Of a stretch of 64,000 nt of DNA, positions 1 through 10,833 are shown one piece after another. The notes below the pieces were generated by a model. That model was given only the letters and a program-made list of their open reading frames with translations, did no database searches and was not told the DNA's origin. Source of the stretch: Hygrocybe punicea (Eukaryota > Basidiomycota > Agaricomycetes > Agaricales > Hygrophoraceae); NCBI GenBank assembly GCA_963556145.1, contig OY744468.1, positions 5,890,001 to 5,954,000 of the forward strand, read 5' to 3'. Made by a program: the position numbers and the translations under genes. Position 1 is the stretch's first letter; the number at the start of each line of letters is the position of its first letter.

Positions 1-487
1 GTTGCGTCGGGTTACGTCGGGTTCGAGCGTAGATTGCTAGAGACGTCGGGTTCGAGCGGATTCGCTAGATATCGATGTTACGGCCTCAGAGGGTCGAGGA
101 CCCTCTACAGCGGTCCTCATCCCCTCGTCCCCGTCCTCATAGTTGGTTCGTTGTCGTGGTTGTGTGGTGTGTCTGTAGTTGTCTGGTTAGTCAGTATGAT
201 AGAACTCTATAAATAAATACTTATTGTAGCGTGGGTTTTCACTCCCCGTTGCTCTTTTTGCCCCCTAATCTCGTCCTTCTTTGTTTCATTACGTTTGGTC
301 TTGCAGTTGCCGCGTAGTCAAGGTTGAAGTCGCGTGTCACAGGATCGTGACACTACCCGTGAAAAACCCGTGGACCCGTGGCACGGGTATGGGTAAATCA
401 TGGGTCCCGATTTGGCTACCTGTACCCGTACCCACGTGGACCCATACCCGTGACCCGTGCGGGTTTCAATACCCGTGCATATGACTA
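1..487. mobile_element. Right end of a hAT-like, GGGTA-rich element (left end not in window)
   Basis: From about 345 to 487 the sequence is dense in ACCCGTG/CACGGGT words, the subterminal composition of the other hAT-like elements in this window. Read inward from 487 on the minus strand, the end is TAGTCATATGCACGGGT, which resembles the terminus TAGTGAATGACACGGGT of the element at 19257-21770. The partner ORF of Plavaka unit 1 stops exactly at this boundary, so the element is inserted in it. The left part (1-345) has a TATA-like CTATAAATAAAT near 209 and no recognisable ORF. I found no matching 8-bp target duplication inside the window, so the left end is probably outside it. Confidence 0.5.
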
Positions 488-2569
488 GTTGGATTGGATG
501 TCCTCATCACCGTCAGCTAGCTCAAAATCAGAGTCAGATGAATCGGCAATTTCAATCACATCGTCAGGTTTCTTCTGCTTGGCAGATGTAGATGCAGCAT
601 CGATGATCTTCTCCCATTGGACGTCCTTGAGTTTATTTGCGAGCTTCAAAAGACTTGATGCGGTCTTAATTAAAACATCTCTCCCACCACGCCTCTCAGT
701 TCAGTCAGCCCAGTTCGACTTCGAGAAATATCCAGTAGGGCCACCAGGAACATTCTTGACCCCACTCTTCCAGTATAAAAGAGCACGCTCATCCTATAAT
801 ATGTAAGAAACCAGTATAAATCAAATGTGAGCACTCAACTGCTTGTAGCGCAAGAATAAGAGCCCCAATTGGTCAAAGCTTCGAACGCTGAGCAGGTTTG
901 ACTCCTGAGATTGCTGAAAAGTGGGTTGCAAAAGTGGAAGTGACGAGATATGATTGGAAGATGCCCTAACATTAAGTTAGTCCATGCACAAAGACCTTAG
1001 AAAGGAAGCATATGACTGGGGTCTTATTCTCCTCATACTCCTTGTAATAAAACGGATGGCATTTATAATCCATACCAAGCATCCACTCAACATATGTAGC
1101 ACGGTCATCAGGATCATAGATTTTAAGCTCGGTGAAGATATTCTCAAGCTGCGTCATGGCAGTGGTAGCAAACTTGTTGTGCCACTCGGCGAGGCGATCG
1201 TCAGCCTGGGTTATTGCTGAATCAGGACAGAATACACAGTTGATAGAATATTAAATTAAACTCACCAGTTTCGAAATCACCCAAATGAGGTCATCGGAAA
1301 GCTGAGAATTTTCCTGAAAGGTCGAACTCCAGATGTAATGTATCTCCATCTCAGAGAGATGCTCCCAAGGATCTGATTCTCTGATGAAGGTGAGGGACAA
1401 ATTGCTTGTGGAATGTGTCCCAATAAGCTGCCGGCAGATTATTCATGGTTATGTCTTCTCTTTTGTTTGGAAGGCCGGTTTGACTGTGTGCCAATGAAGA
1501 CGAAATAGTGTCTTGAGGGATAATCTTGGTGAGCGGCTGCATTGGTTAATTTTCAGAAAAGTACACGGCAGATTTAAGAAAATACTTTCCGTAGTATCCC
1601 CTACACCAAATTCAAATGGCTTGGCTTTAAACTTCGTTAAAGCATCCCTTTCCTTTGTGTCATCACCATCAATAAATCCCCCCAGTAGTTCCTTTGAGTC
1701 TTCCTCATCTGCAGCCACTGGTTCCGTTTTGACAGTCACGGCACCGACTTTGGAAGACCAGTTGGGGTTCAGTCCTTCAAGCTTGAAGGACTTGCCTTTC
1801 TTTTTAACAGGCCTGTTGTGAATGGGAGGGGTTTGCAGAAACAGAGTAAGCTGACAATGTGACATGATAGCTTGTGTGGGAAACTTACCCATCAATGACT
1901 TGATCAACAAACTTTCGCTTTTCCGGTCCGGTGGGTGCTATCTGATCGATGATCTGATCCTCAGTGTTTCGTTTATCTGTCACAGAGTGTCGCAGGGCAG
2001 TCTTATTGCCCCTGGCCTTCTTCTTCTGCACATCATCGTTCTCTTTCTCTTCCCCTTCAGCCTTTGGTGCATCAGTATCAGTATCCGTCTTGGTTGGAGT
2101 TACAACACTCAACTTGAACTTTGATCAGATCCGTTGTGGCCCCAAGTGCTCCTGTTTCATCCGGAACAACATCCAAGTTCCCACCCGCTAATTCTTCTGT
2201 GGGTGCATCAGCCATTAGACAAACCTTTCACATTCAAAACACACCTTTAGCTGATGCTTTGGAATTTGCAGGTTTTTTGGATTGCCTGGCGACTTTCTTT
2301 TTGTTGTTGACAGGCGGGTGGTTTGCTTCAAGGTTAGCTTGCCTGTCCTCTTCGTGCATTGTGTCCTCCAGCTTGGATATGGCCTGGATGCCATTAAGGC
2401 GAGCAGTTTCTTTATTTTTTTTCGCCTGTTCTTTTGCTTCTTTTTCGGCCTGGACAACTGAGTGTGACCTTCATGCTCTAGGCTTGTCTGGGAGTCCAGG
2501 GATAGTCGCTCGGTCTGGCCTTAGTCGCATCTGAAGTACTGGGGGCAGGGAAGATGAGATTTTGGGCAT
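485..2569 (-). pseudogene. Partner ORF of Plavaka unit 1 (PGLPDKPR / SNW family), decayed
   Basis: Function unknown. Read from an ATG at 2569 the N-terminus gives a PGLPDKPRA motif, then a charged Lys/Glu/Ala-rich stretch with the block ISKLEDTMHEEDRQA near 2350-2400. Later come a region like DPDDRATYVEWMLGMDYK (about 1060-1125), an FSKSNW motif near 730 and an acidic tail ending DGDEDIQSN. The same motif order occurs at 17297-22076, in the same divergent position next to a Plavaka transposase. Several frame changes are partly explained by introns, but nonsense codons also appear, so this copy looks dead. The stop codon (485-487) comes from the last bases of the hAT-like element. From memory, similar transposon-linked hypothetical proteins occur in Agaricomycetes. 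Confidence 0.55.
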
Positions 2570-2924
2570 ATTGTTGAGTGAGGATGAAGCAAAAAAAAAG
2601 TTGCATAAGAGTTGTGGTACAAGTTTGTGTCAATAATTGTGCTAAGTTTGCCGTCTTGTCTCAGCCACTTCAAGTTCAAATTTCCCCCTGCCAGCCTGCC
2701 CAAGCTCCAAGTTACTACATTCCTTTGGCATTTTACTCGAATCATGATACCTCGACGGTCATTTAAAGCCACTTCATTTCATTGTCCTACACCTGGTTGT
2801 CGAAAAACATGCAAGACTGCTGGTGGACTGAGATGACACATTGACGCTGTACATAATGCCCATCATGTTCATGGCTACCAGCAGCCGCCCACCCCACCTT
2901 CTAAGTCTCCTTTGCCTCCTCAGT

Positions 2925-4589
2925 GTTACGGATCGCTTCTGCAGCGGGCTCCGGCAACAATCAACTTAACTAGGGATCGGATTCCAGAGGAGAGGAGAGC
3001 AGTTTTCATTGTTGCTTACAGCTAAGACAACACTGCTAAGAAGGGGGGTCAAGGTCTAATGTCATTGCGAGCCGTGGGGGTTACCCAAAACAAGATGAGT
3101 CTGCCCCAAGAACCAGACTAAACGTAAAGAAAGGAAAAGAAGAAAAAGTCCGAACCAACAACAAGAACAGTACATATAGTGGCTGGTCTTGAGGGGAGGT
3201 AAATAGAAATACAACCATGAAGCCATAACATGTCCAACTCTATCATGTGTTCACCATGAGGCGCACATGAGGCATCCTCATGTCGATGTTCTCGCGATCC
3301 AACTGGAGGCCCGGGTGTCATTGAGGGAGAGGTGAGGTCCAGATGACTCGGATGATTTGTCATCGGATCATGTGATGTGCAGAATTGCCTATTCGGGGTC
3401 TACACTTGCTGTAACAAGCAAGTGTGCAATCTGGCAAGTGCATTGCACGGTCGGGTCGAAGATGGGTATCATCCAGTGTGGGATTGGTGATGAGAATGTC
3501 TTGAGGTGGTGTGGATGTAGTGGCAAGGTTTGCATGAAAGAAAACAAAGGAATGTGTGGAAGGAAAACCAACTAGGACGGTGGGCTAGTCGAGGTCAGAC
3601 ATGTGAACAGCACAAGCTGTACCGGATGACGATGTCTGTGTTGATGACGTATCGAGGAGCGATGTCTTGTCCTGTTTGTGGAACAAGAAGGTCCACTTGA
3701 TGTCGGTATTCGTCCAAGAAAGGGTATCATTGTAAACGAGTGTGGGAGGTATCGAGATCATGATGGAAAAGGATAAATGAACGTGGGTCCAGGTGTCGAG
3801 TCATGGCATGAGTGACAAGCTGTGGGAACAAGTCGTCGGGTACTGCATTGAAGCGGTGTTGTGCGAACAATATGCGATAGGGGTTGGTTCACTGTTTGGG
3901 AAGTCGTATGGTCTGTGGTCGAAGTCTAAAAGAGTATGCTCCGGCGATGGTCGGATTAGAGAGAACAGTGAAATGTCTTGTGATCGGGGATTGTCCAGAG
4001 TTCGCATGCAGGTGAGGAATGTCGTCGGATCGTCAGGGAGGATAATGGTGGGCACAGGGTATGAATATGGAAACCAAATATCCGGGAATGGCAATTGTCA
4101 ATTACGTGTTGATATATTGTTGAGGTGGAAGTCAGAAGTATCAATGGCGGACGGGTTTCGGTGCCGATGCCAAAGATAGATCATAACAAGGTAAAAACCA
4201 ATCAGGAAGGTGATGGCAATGCTGCCAATAACAATTACGGTAATGAGCTGTGTCGGGAGTACAGCCATTGTGATCGGTTTGTCGTGGGATAGCATAAACA
4301 AGATATCGAAGGGAAAAGACAATGTTGGTGACGTCCATCGGCAAGGAGACTATTCAGGTACAACAAGGTCACATGGGATATGTCCATGGTCGGTCTGGAT
4401 TGTTCTAGAAGAAGGGACAAAAAGAGAACAAGAATAAGAAAATACAAGGATGTCCGAATGAAGAAACAATGACGTTGAAAGGAAGACAAAGGACAAAATG
4501 AAATGAAAAAGGAAGGTGTGCAGTGCAGAATCGTCATGGTGGGTATCGGAATGGGCATCGGGGTTGGAAGCGGAGTTGGAAACGTAACA
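2925..4589 (-). mobile_element. Solo LTR (1665 bp) with 5-bp target-site duplication
   Basis: The ends are TGTTACG...CGTAACA, and the unit is an inverted, diverged copy of the LTRs at 6172-7844 and 10834-12506. It is flanked by the direct repeat CTCAG (2920-2924 and 4590-4594), the mark of LTR-retrotransposon integration. No internal region or second LTR is attached, so this is an LTR-LTR recombination product. It lies in the N-terminal exon of Plavaka transposase copy 1 and carries an older allele of the 56-codon ORF (4098-4268). Confidence 0.9.
4098..4268 (-). CDS. 56-aa single-TM ORF inside the solo LTR
   Basis: Homologue of the ORF at 6496-6666. It has the same ATG and stop, with one hydrophobic segment (about residues 8-31, containing GSIAITFLIGFYLVMIYL) followed by a polar tail ending NISTRN. 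Against the young LTR copy I count 14 nucleotide differences over 171 nt: 11 at third codon positions, three at first, none at second. Only three residues change (I to V, Y to H, D to N). Neighbouring LTR reading frames do not show this pattern. Function unknown; expression is not shown. Confidence 0.4.
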   Translation of the reverse strand: MAVLPTQLITVIVIGSIAITFLIGFYLVMIYLWHRHRNPSAIDTSDFHLNNISTRN

Positions 4590-6171
4590 CTCAGTCTCCT
4601 TCACCTCCTCCTTGTCATGTTCAAGAATCAATACCACCACCCAACGGCCATGATGGCCTTCACATTCAACGTCACCCACTTGCGGATGGTACTCCTTGTG
4701 ACATCCATGGCAACGATCTTCCTCCAAATGCTCCTCCCCCAGTTCTAAATGAGCGCACAGCCGATGACTACACACCCTTTGCCAGTCAAGCTGAGTTTGA
4801 GTTTGCCGAGTTCCTCTTTACCGAAGAGCAGATGTTGGGCCAAAAGATTAATAAACTGTTAAATTTACTTGCAGCCCTTTATCCTGATACCGACCCTCCA
4901 TTTGCCGATGAGCAAGAACTATATTCAATCATTGACGCGATACCGGAGGGAGATATACCTTGGGAATCGTTTTCTGTTGCATACAATGGTGAAATTCCTA
5001 ACGACGGAGAAGTTCCAACGTGGAAGACAGAAAGCTACACTGTCTGGTATCGGAATCCACTTCGTGTGATGGAGCAACAGATTGCGAACCCAGAATTCGC
5101 AGGAGAGCTTGATTTTGCTCTGAAGCAGATCTTTGATGGTAATAAGCACCAGTTTACAGACCTGATGTCTGGAAATTGGGCTTGGGAGCAAGCTGTATGT
5201 TCTCTATTCACACATTGTGCCTTATTCAAGTTCGTGATGTCTGCACAACAGGATAAAATCACAGCAGACGAACAAAACCACGGCGTGATGTTCATGCCTA
5301 TCATCCTTGGCAGTGACAAAACGAAAGTTTCAGTAGCGACAGGACACACTGAGTACCATCCTCTTTACACCTTGATAGGAAATGTTTCCAACAATGTGCG
5401 TTGTGCTCATCGCAACGCACTTTCTGTAGTTGGTTTTCTAGCAATACCCAAAAGTACTACTTTTTTTGTGACACTTACGAAATCTCACTTTGCAATTCCA
5501 GCTTCGCAAGAATATCAAGATGATGCCGACTTTCGCAAATTCCGCTGTCAGCTATTTCACAGTTCCCTCCACCACATCCTCCTGCCGCTCAAACCACACA
5601 TGTTGGTACCTCGTATTACACAATGCGCTGACAGGCACTTCCGACGCGTTATCTATGGACTTGGCCCTTATATTGTGGACTACCAGGAACAAGCCCTATT
5701 AGCATGCATAGTTAACGGCTGGTGCCCGCGGTGAGTTTCCCTTCAACTCTTTACAATTTACCTAAATCTTCATATTAGCTGCACAGCGCTTCGCACTGAC
5801 CTTGATGCCATGCCAGCCAGACGACATTCACATGAACATACCACTACACTACTTGAAAACTGGAGTTTGAAGGAACTGTGGGATAACTATGGAATCGTTG
5901 GGGATCTTATTGTATGTTTACCAGAGCTTAGTTACTGTGACATGCAATGTTGATATTTTATACAGCCCTTTACAACAGGGTTTCCTCGAGCTGATATACA
6001 TGAACTTTTATCTCCCGACTTACTTCATCAAGTTATCAAGGGCGTTTTCAAAGATCACCTCGTTGACTGGGTAGTAAGCTACATTGAAATTTCCCATCCT
6101 GCAGTGGAGGCTGCCCGAATCTTGGCTGACATTGATAGACGGCATGTTCAAATTCTGATTGGGAGCATCAG

Positions 6172-7844
6172 TGTTACGTTTCCAACTCCGCTTCCAACCC
6201 CGATGCCCATTCCGATACCCACCATGACGATTCTGCACTGCACACCTTCCTTTTTCATTTCTTTTTGTCCTTTGTCTTCCTTTCAACGTCATTGTTTCTT
6301 CTTTTGGACATCCTTGTATTTTCTTGTTCTTGTTCTCTTCTTTCCCTTCTTCTAGAACAATCCAGACCGACCATGGACATATCCCACGTGACCTTGCTGT
6401 ACCTGAATAGTCTCCTTGCCGACGGACATCATTGCTATTGTCTTTTCCCTCGCCCTGACATATTGTTGACTTCATCCCACAACAAACCGATCACAATGGC
6501 TGTACTCCCAACACAGCTAATTACCGTAATCATCATTGGCAGCATCGCCATCACCTTCCTGATCGGTTTTTACCTTGTTATGATCTATCTTTGGCATCGG
6601 TACCGAAACCCTTCTGCCATCGATACTTCCGACTTCCACCTCGACAATATATCGACACGTAATTGACAATTGCCATACCTGGATATATGGTTTCCACTTT
6701 CGTACCCTGTGCCTACCATTATCCTCCCTGACGATCTGACGACATTCCTCACCTGCATGCGAACTCTGAACAATCCCCGATCACAAGACATTTCACTGTT
6801 CTCTCTAATCCGACCATCGCCGAAGCACATTCTTTTGGACTTCGACCACAGACCATACGACTTCCCAAACAGTGAACCAACCCCTATCGCATATTGTTCA
6901 CACGACATCGCTTCATTGCAGTACCCGACGACTTGTTCCCACAGCTTGTCACCTGTGCCCATGACTCGAAACCTGGACCCACATTCATTTATCCTTTGCC
7001 ATCTATGATCTTGATACCTCCCACACTCGTTTACAATAATACCCTTTCTTGGACGAATACCGACATCAGGTGGACCTTCTTGTTCCACAAACAGGACAAG
7101 ACATCGCTCCTCGATATGTCATCAACACAGACATCGTCATCTGGTACAGCTTGTGCTGTTCACATGTCTGACCTTGACTAGCCCACCGTCCTAGTTGGTT
7201 TTCCTTCCACACATTCCTTTGTTTTCTTTCATGCCGACCTTGCCACTACATCCACACCACCTCAAGACACTCTCATCACCAACCCCACACTGGACGATAC
7301 CCATCTTCGACCCGACCGTGCAACGCACTTGCCAGACTGCGCACTTGCCTGTTACAGCAAGTGTAGACCCCGAATAGGCAATTCTGCACATCACATGATC
7401 CGATGACAAATCATCCGAGTCATCCGGACCCCCTCTATTCCTCAATGACACCCGGGCCTCCAGTTGGATCGCGAGAACATCGACATGAGGACGCCTCATG
7501 TACACCTCATGGTGAACACATGGTAGAGTTGGACATGTTATGGCTTCATGGTTGTATTTCTATTTACCTCCCCTCAAGACCAGCCACTATATATACTGTT
7601 CTTGTTGTTGGTTCGGACTTTTTCTTCTTTTCCTTTCCTTACGTTTAGTCTGGTTCTTGGGGCAGACTCATCTTGTTTTGGGTAACCCCCACGGCTCGCA
7701 ATGACATTAGACCTTGACCCCCCCCTTCTTAGCAGTGTTGTCTTAGCTGTAAGCAACAATGAAAGCTGCTGTTCTCCCCTCTGGAAGCCGATCCCCTGTT
7801 AAGTTGATTGTTGCCGGAGCCCGCTGCAGAAGCGATCCGTAACA
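6172..7844. repeat. Left LTR of the LARD-like element
   Basis: 1673 bp, TG...CA ends with the 7-bp inverted repeat TGTTACG/CGTAACA. It contains the 56-codon ORF (6496-6666) and a TATA-like TATATATA near 7590 followed by a pyrimidine-rich stretch. It appears identical to the right LTR except for T at 6737. Confidence 0.92.
6496..6666 (+). CDS. 56-aa single-TM ORF in the left LTR
   Basis: The ATG context is good for a fungus (A at -3, G at +4). The product begins MAVLPTQLITV, has one predicted membrane segment of about 24 residues, then a basic pair-rich turn (WHRYRNP) and a polar C-terminus. There is no signal-peptide cleavage pattern, so a single-pass membrane microprotein is the simplest reading. 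The coding evidence is the substitution pattern against the solo-LTR copy at 4098-4268 (11 of 14 differences at third positions). If the element reads in plus orientation the ORF lies in U3. Function unknown. Confidence 0.45.
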   Translation: MAVLPTQLITVIIIGSIAITFLIGFYLVMIYLWHRYRNPSAIDTSDFHLDNISTRN

Positions 7845-8819
7845 AAAGACTAAACGTTTCCCAACTCCCCCGACATTCAACTTTCGACATGAACGAACGA
7901 ACCCCCTCCTCTCTCCCGAATCTCTCCCTCGTCCTCCCCTACACCCTCTTCCTCTCTTTCTCCTCCCGACTTTATCCATCCCTCAACCCTGACCCCACAC
8001 GAATGGACGAACGAACGATGCTAGCCTGTTACTGATGCAGACCTGAAATCTGTTGATGTACACTAGTCACCCGGACCCCGAATGATTGTTGAATACTCCG
8101 AATGGTCAACCTCAAGACTGCCGCCCTGCGAATTATTTATGGTTTATCCATAATAATTGCTCAAGCCCAAACCTGGAACCCGAATCAAAAGAAACCCCTG
8201 ACTAACGTCACCACCGTCATTCCGCTACTTCGATACGATGATTACGACATGAAATGATGCAATGGACAAGACTTGTCATTGCCCAGATGTAGAAGGACAC
8301 TGCTAGACAAACCAATCGCCTTAGGTATCCCACCTTCATGATTCAAATATGTTTTGGTTGAACCAGACATATTACGACTCCCTCTCCCTGGACGAACTGA
8401 AAATCAACGAACCCTTCAAGCCGCCTTCCTATTCTTCCTTCAACCTCCTCCCTCCCATCTCCTCACCAAATGCAGAAAGCCCAGAGAAAGCCAGTATGCA
8501 AATGAAACCCCGAATCCTGTAATGACCTGTACATGTAACAAAGAGAAGTGGTTGATCTTAGTAGTCTGTTGGAACAGATGAAAGGGGACCCTCTTTGTTT
8601 GACATGGATGAACGAACCACCAAGATGATAATGATTGTCATTAACGGAATACATACAACATACCACTCCTTACCAATTTGGATAGCGCGGATCGGCATAT
8701 CAGGTGATATCCCGCTACACACCCTCTTTTTCTAGAAGTTTGATCCCCGATCATACATACGAATCCACGAGGCAACCAAGACCCTGGTACATGGACCGAT
8801 CACTGGAAACTCCGACACA

Positions 8820-9296
8820 ATGCTGACAACGAGGCATGGTAATTACCGAAGATGGAAAACTTCTTTAAACCACCCACTTGTCGTCACCCTGGCCAACCTC
8901 TGCCCTCCAGACCATCCCTACCCATGGCCTGACCACCGGTCCTGGAGTGACCCCTACGTTTGGTGTTTGCTCGACCGTCCTGACGACTGGGTTGACTATA
9001 TCAGTTGGAACGATCCTCGTATCCCCCACCTGGTCATCATCCACGATATTTTCCTCGGTCCTATCTTACAGGAACTACATCGACTTCGCAACCGTCTATG
9101 GCCTACCGCACAAAGAAATCATCGCATCCAGACCCTCATCCACGAATTACAAGTTCTCCTCAATTTTGACGTACCATTCCATCGACTTGTTGTTCGGATC
9201 CCCGCTCCTCGTCTTGCACCCGTACCCCAGAATCATCGCGACGCACGTATCGTCCAGCATCCTCGACACCGTCCCCACCGTCAACATCAACAATGA
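8820..9296 (+). CDS. Internal ORF 1 of the LARD-like element (158 aa), unrecognised
   Basis: Starts at ATG 8820 and ends at TGA 9294-9296, overlapping the ATG of the next ORF by the four bases ATGA. The product is rich in Pro, His, Arg and Trp, with basic C-terminal repeats (RHRPHRQHQQ). It matches no gag, protease or polymerase domain that I can recognise. A second long frame overlaps it on the same strand (8878-9303), so chance openness in GC-rich DNA is possible. Confidence 0.3.
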   Translation: MLTTRHGNYRRWKTSLNHPLVVTLANLCPPDHPYPWPDHRSWSDPYVWCLLDRPDDWVDYISWNDPRIPHLVIIHDIFLGPILQELHRLRNRLWPTAQRNHRIQTLIHELQVLLNFDVPFHRLVVRIPAPRLAPVPQNHRDARIVQHPRHRPHRQHQQ

Positions 9297-9784
9297 GCCT
9301 TGACGTACCCTTTATCTTTGATGATCTGGACAATGAGCTATATTTTGGTGCAGTGAATATTTGCGGTGAAGAACATCCGACTCCCCCCATTGATGACTTT
9401 GATGCGTACATGGACAGTCTCACTGATCTCCTGACACCCCCTCGAAAAGTAACCCACCGACTGCATATAGAGATGGATGATGAATACCGAGCATGGTTGT
9501 ATTCTCCACCTCTTGTCTCGCTCCAAACCCAGTCACGTCGCCGCTCTCCACTTCTTCCCCAATCCCAGAAAAAGAAACTCGACCGTGCACACCGTTCTGA
9601 CGGCCATAACATGCAGAACAAACGCTCGAGACATGGGACCAAAGAACCCGATTATCATCGTCATGCCTTATTTCGTGCAATGCATGAGCGTATGGTGAAG
9701 GGGAAGGAGAATGACATCCATGGATTGGATTGGAGATTGATGTTGTTTGTGAAAGGATACACCCCTGTCATGTATGATTCATAG
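9293..9784 (+). CDS. Internal ORF 2 of the LARD-like element (163 aa), unrecognised
   Basis: ATG 9293 overlaps the stop of ORF 1 (ATGA). The N-terminus is acidic (FIFDDLDNELYF, then DDFDAYMDSLTD). The middle is basic with a possible nuclear-localisation-like stretch around SQKKKLDR and NKRSRHG. The C-terminus gives LDWRLMLFVKGYTPVMYDS. No Zn-knuckle or catalytic motif was seen. The acidic-then-basic layout resembles a small structural protein, but this is inference only. Confidence 0.35.
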   Translation: MSLDVPFIFDDLDNELYFGAVNICGEEHPTPPIDDFDAYMDSLTDLLTPPRKVTHRLHIEMDDEYRAWLYSPPLVSLQTQSRRRSPLLPQSQKKKLDRAHRSDGHNMQNKRSRHGTKEPDYHRHALFRAMHERMVKGKENDIHGLDWRLMLFVKGYTPVMYDS

Positions 9785-9926
9785 AATGGACTTTCCCCTG
9801 TATGTAAACGACCTCGACATTATTTACACCAACAAAAACACCCAGAAGAAGAAACAGAATACCCAGAAACAGAAGAGAAGAAACAGAAATGGAATGGACA
9901 GATGGAACATGACCATAGAGAAACAT

Positions 9927-10006
9927 GTAGCAGGTTCTCTCACCAGCTATACAAATAAGAGACGAAGCAGCAGGTTCTCTCACCAGCTATATAAGTAAGA
10001 GATGAA
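9927..10006 (+). repeat. Two-copy 40-bp tandem repeat
   Basis: The unit containing GCAGGTTCTCTCACCAGCTA occurs twice in a row (from about 9927 and 9967) with a few substitutions, inside the LARD-like internal region. Confidence 0.7.
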
Positions 10007-10833
10007 TATCCGAAATGATATAAAATCTATGACCTCCAGACGCATGCATGATCGCTATAAGCCGTAGAATGAACCTTGATGTCTATGGACACCAGAACTG
10101 AACCAGAAGGATACTGGTTATCAAACCAATGACCTCCAATCCCATGTGGAAAGGAACCCGATGTGCTGCTGACCAGTATGGCAGTAAATGCACCAGAAAA
10201 AGAAACAGTGAAGAATGAATCCCCATCCGAAATCCTTTGCCAATGTACAACTTGGAACTGGCAACTCTTTCACCTTCCTTATCCCGAATTCCCAAACATC
10301 TTCTGACCGACACCAATCCCTGTTGCATTCATGGAATATGAAGAAATCTCGCACACCATTCGAGTGTAGGAAATCCACGATCAGTCAACAACACCGATAT
10401 CTGAAACGATACAAATCTATGTTCATTTGAATGTCCGTAATGACTATAAACTTCTGACACCCAGAACTCTCTGACATCCAGAACTCCCTCATCCCAAAAA
10501 ATGCCGACCACCTAATTCTCTTTGAACCGAAAACCCTGAATGAACACCTGGACCCCGACAACCTTTACCTCCTTTCAACCCGACACCCTTGACGACTTAA
10601 TAACGAAATAACAATGATCTCTGAATATCCACAATGACAAAAAACAATTGGACGAACCCGTAACGTCTTCATGATTCAATGACCTTTGGACTGACATTTT
10701 TTCCTTCTTCATGTTTTTGTTTTCTTGCCGACCTTGATAGCGTCGTTAAACTGTCTGTTCTTTCCTTGTAATTTTTTTCCTTGTTCTTTGTTCTTCCGGT
10801 TAATCGGGACGATTCCCCTTGTTCCGGGGGTAT

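Noticed and set aside
1..120. GTCGGGTT-type repeats at the left edge as telomere or subtelomere repeat
   Set aside because: Only a few irregular copies, and the unit is not TTAGGG-like.
6585..7088. 167-codon minus-strand ORF in each LTR
   Set aside because: It overlaps the plus-strand 56-codon ORF and shows many residue-changing differences in the solo LTR copy; no family recognised. Treated as a chance open frame.
7195..7377. 60-codon plus ORF in the LTR
   Set aside because: Against the solo-LTR copy most differences change residues and many are C to T; no ATG start. No sign of coding selection.
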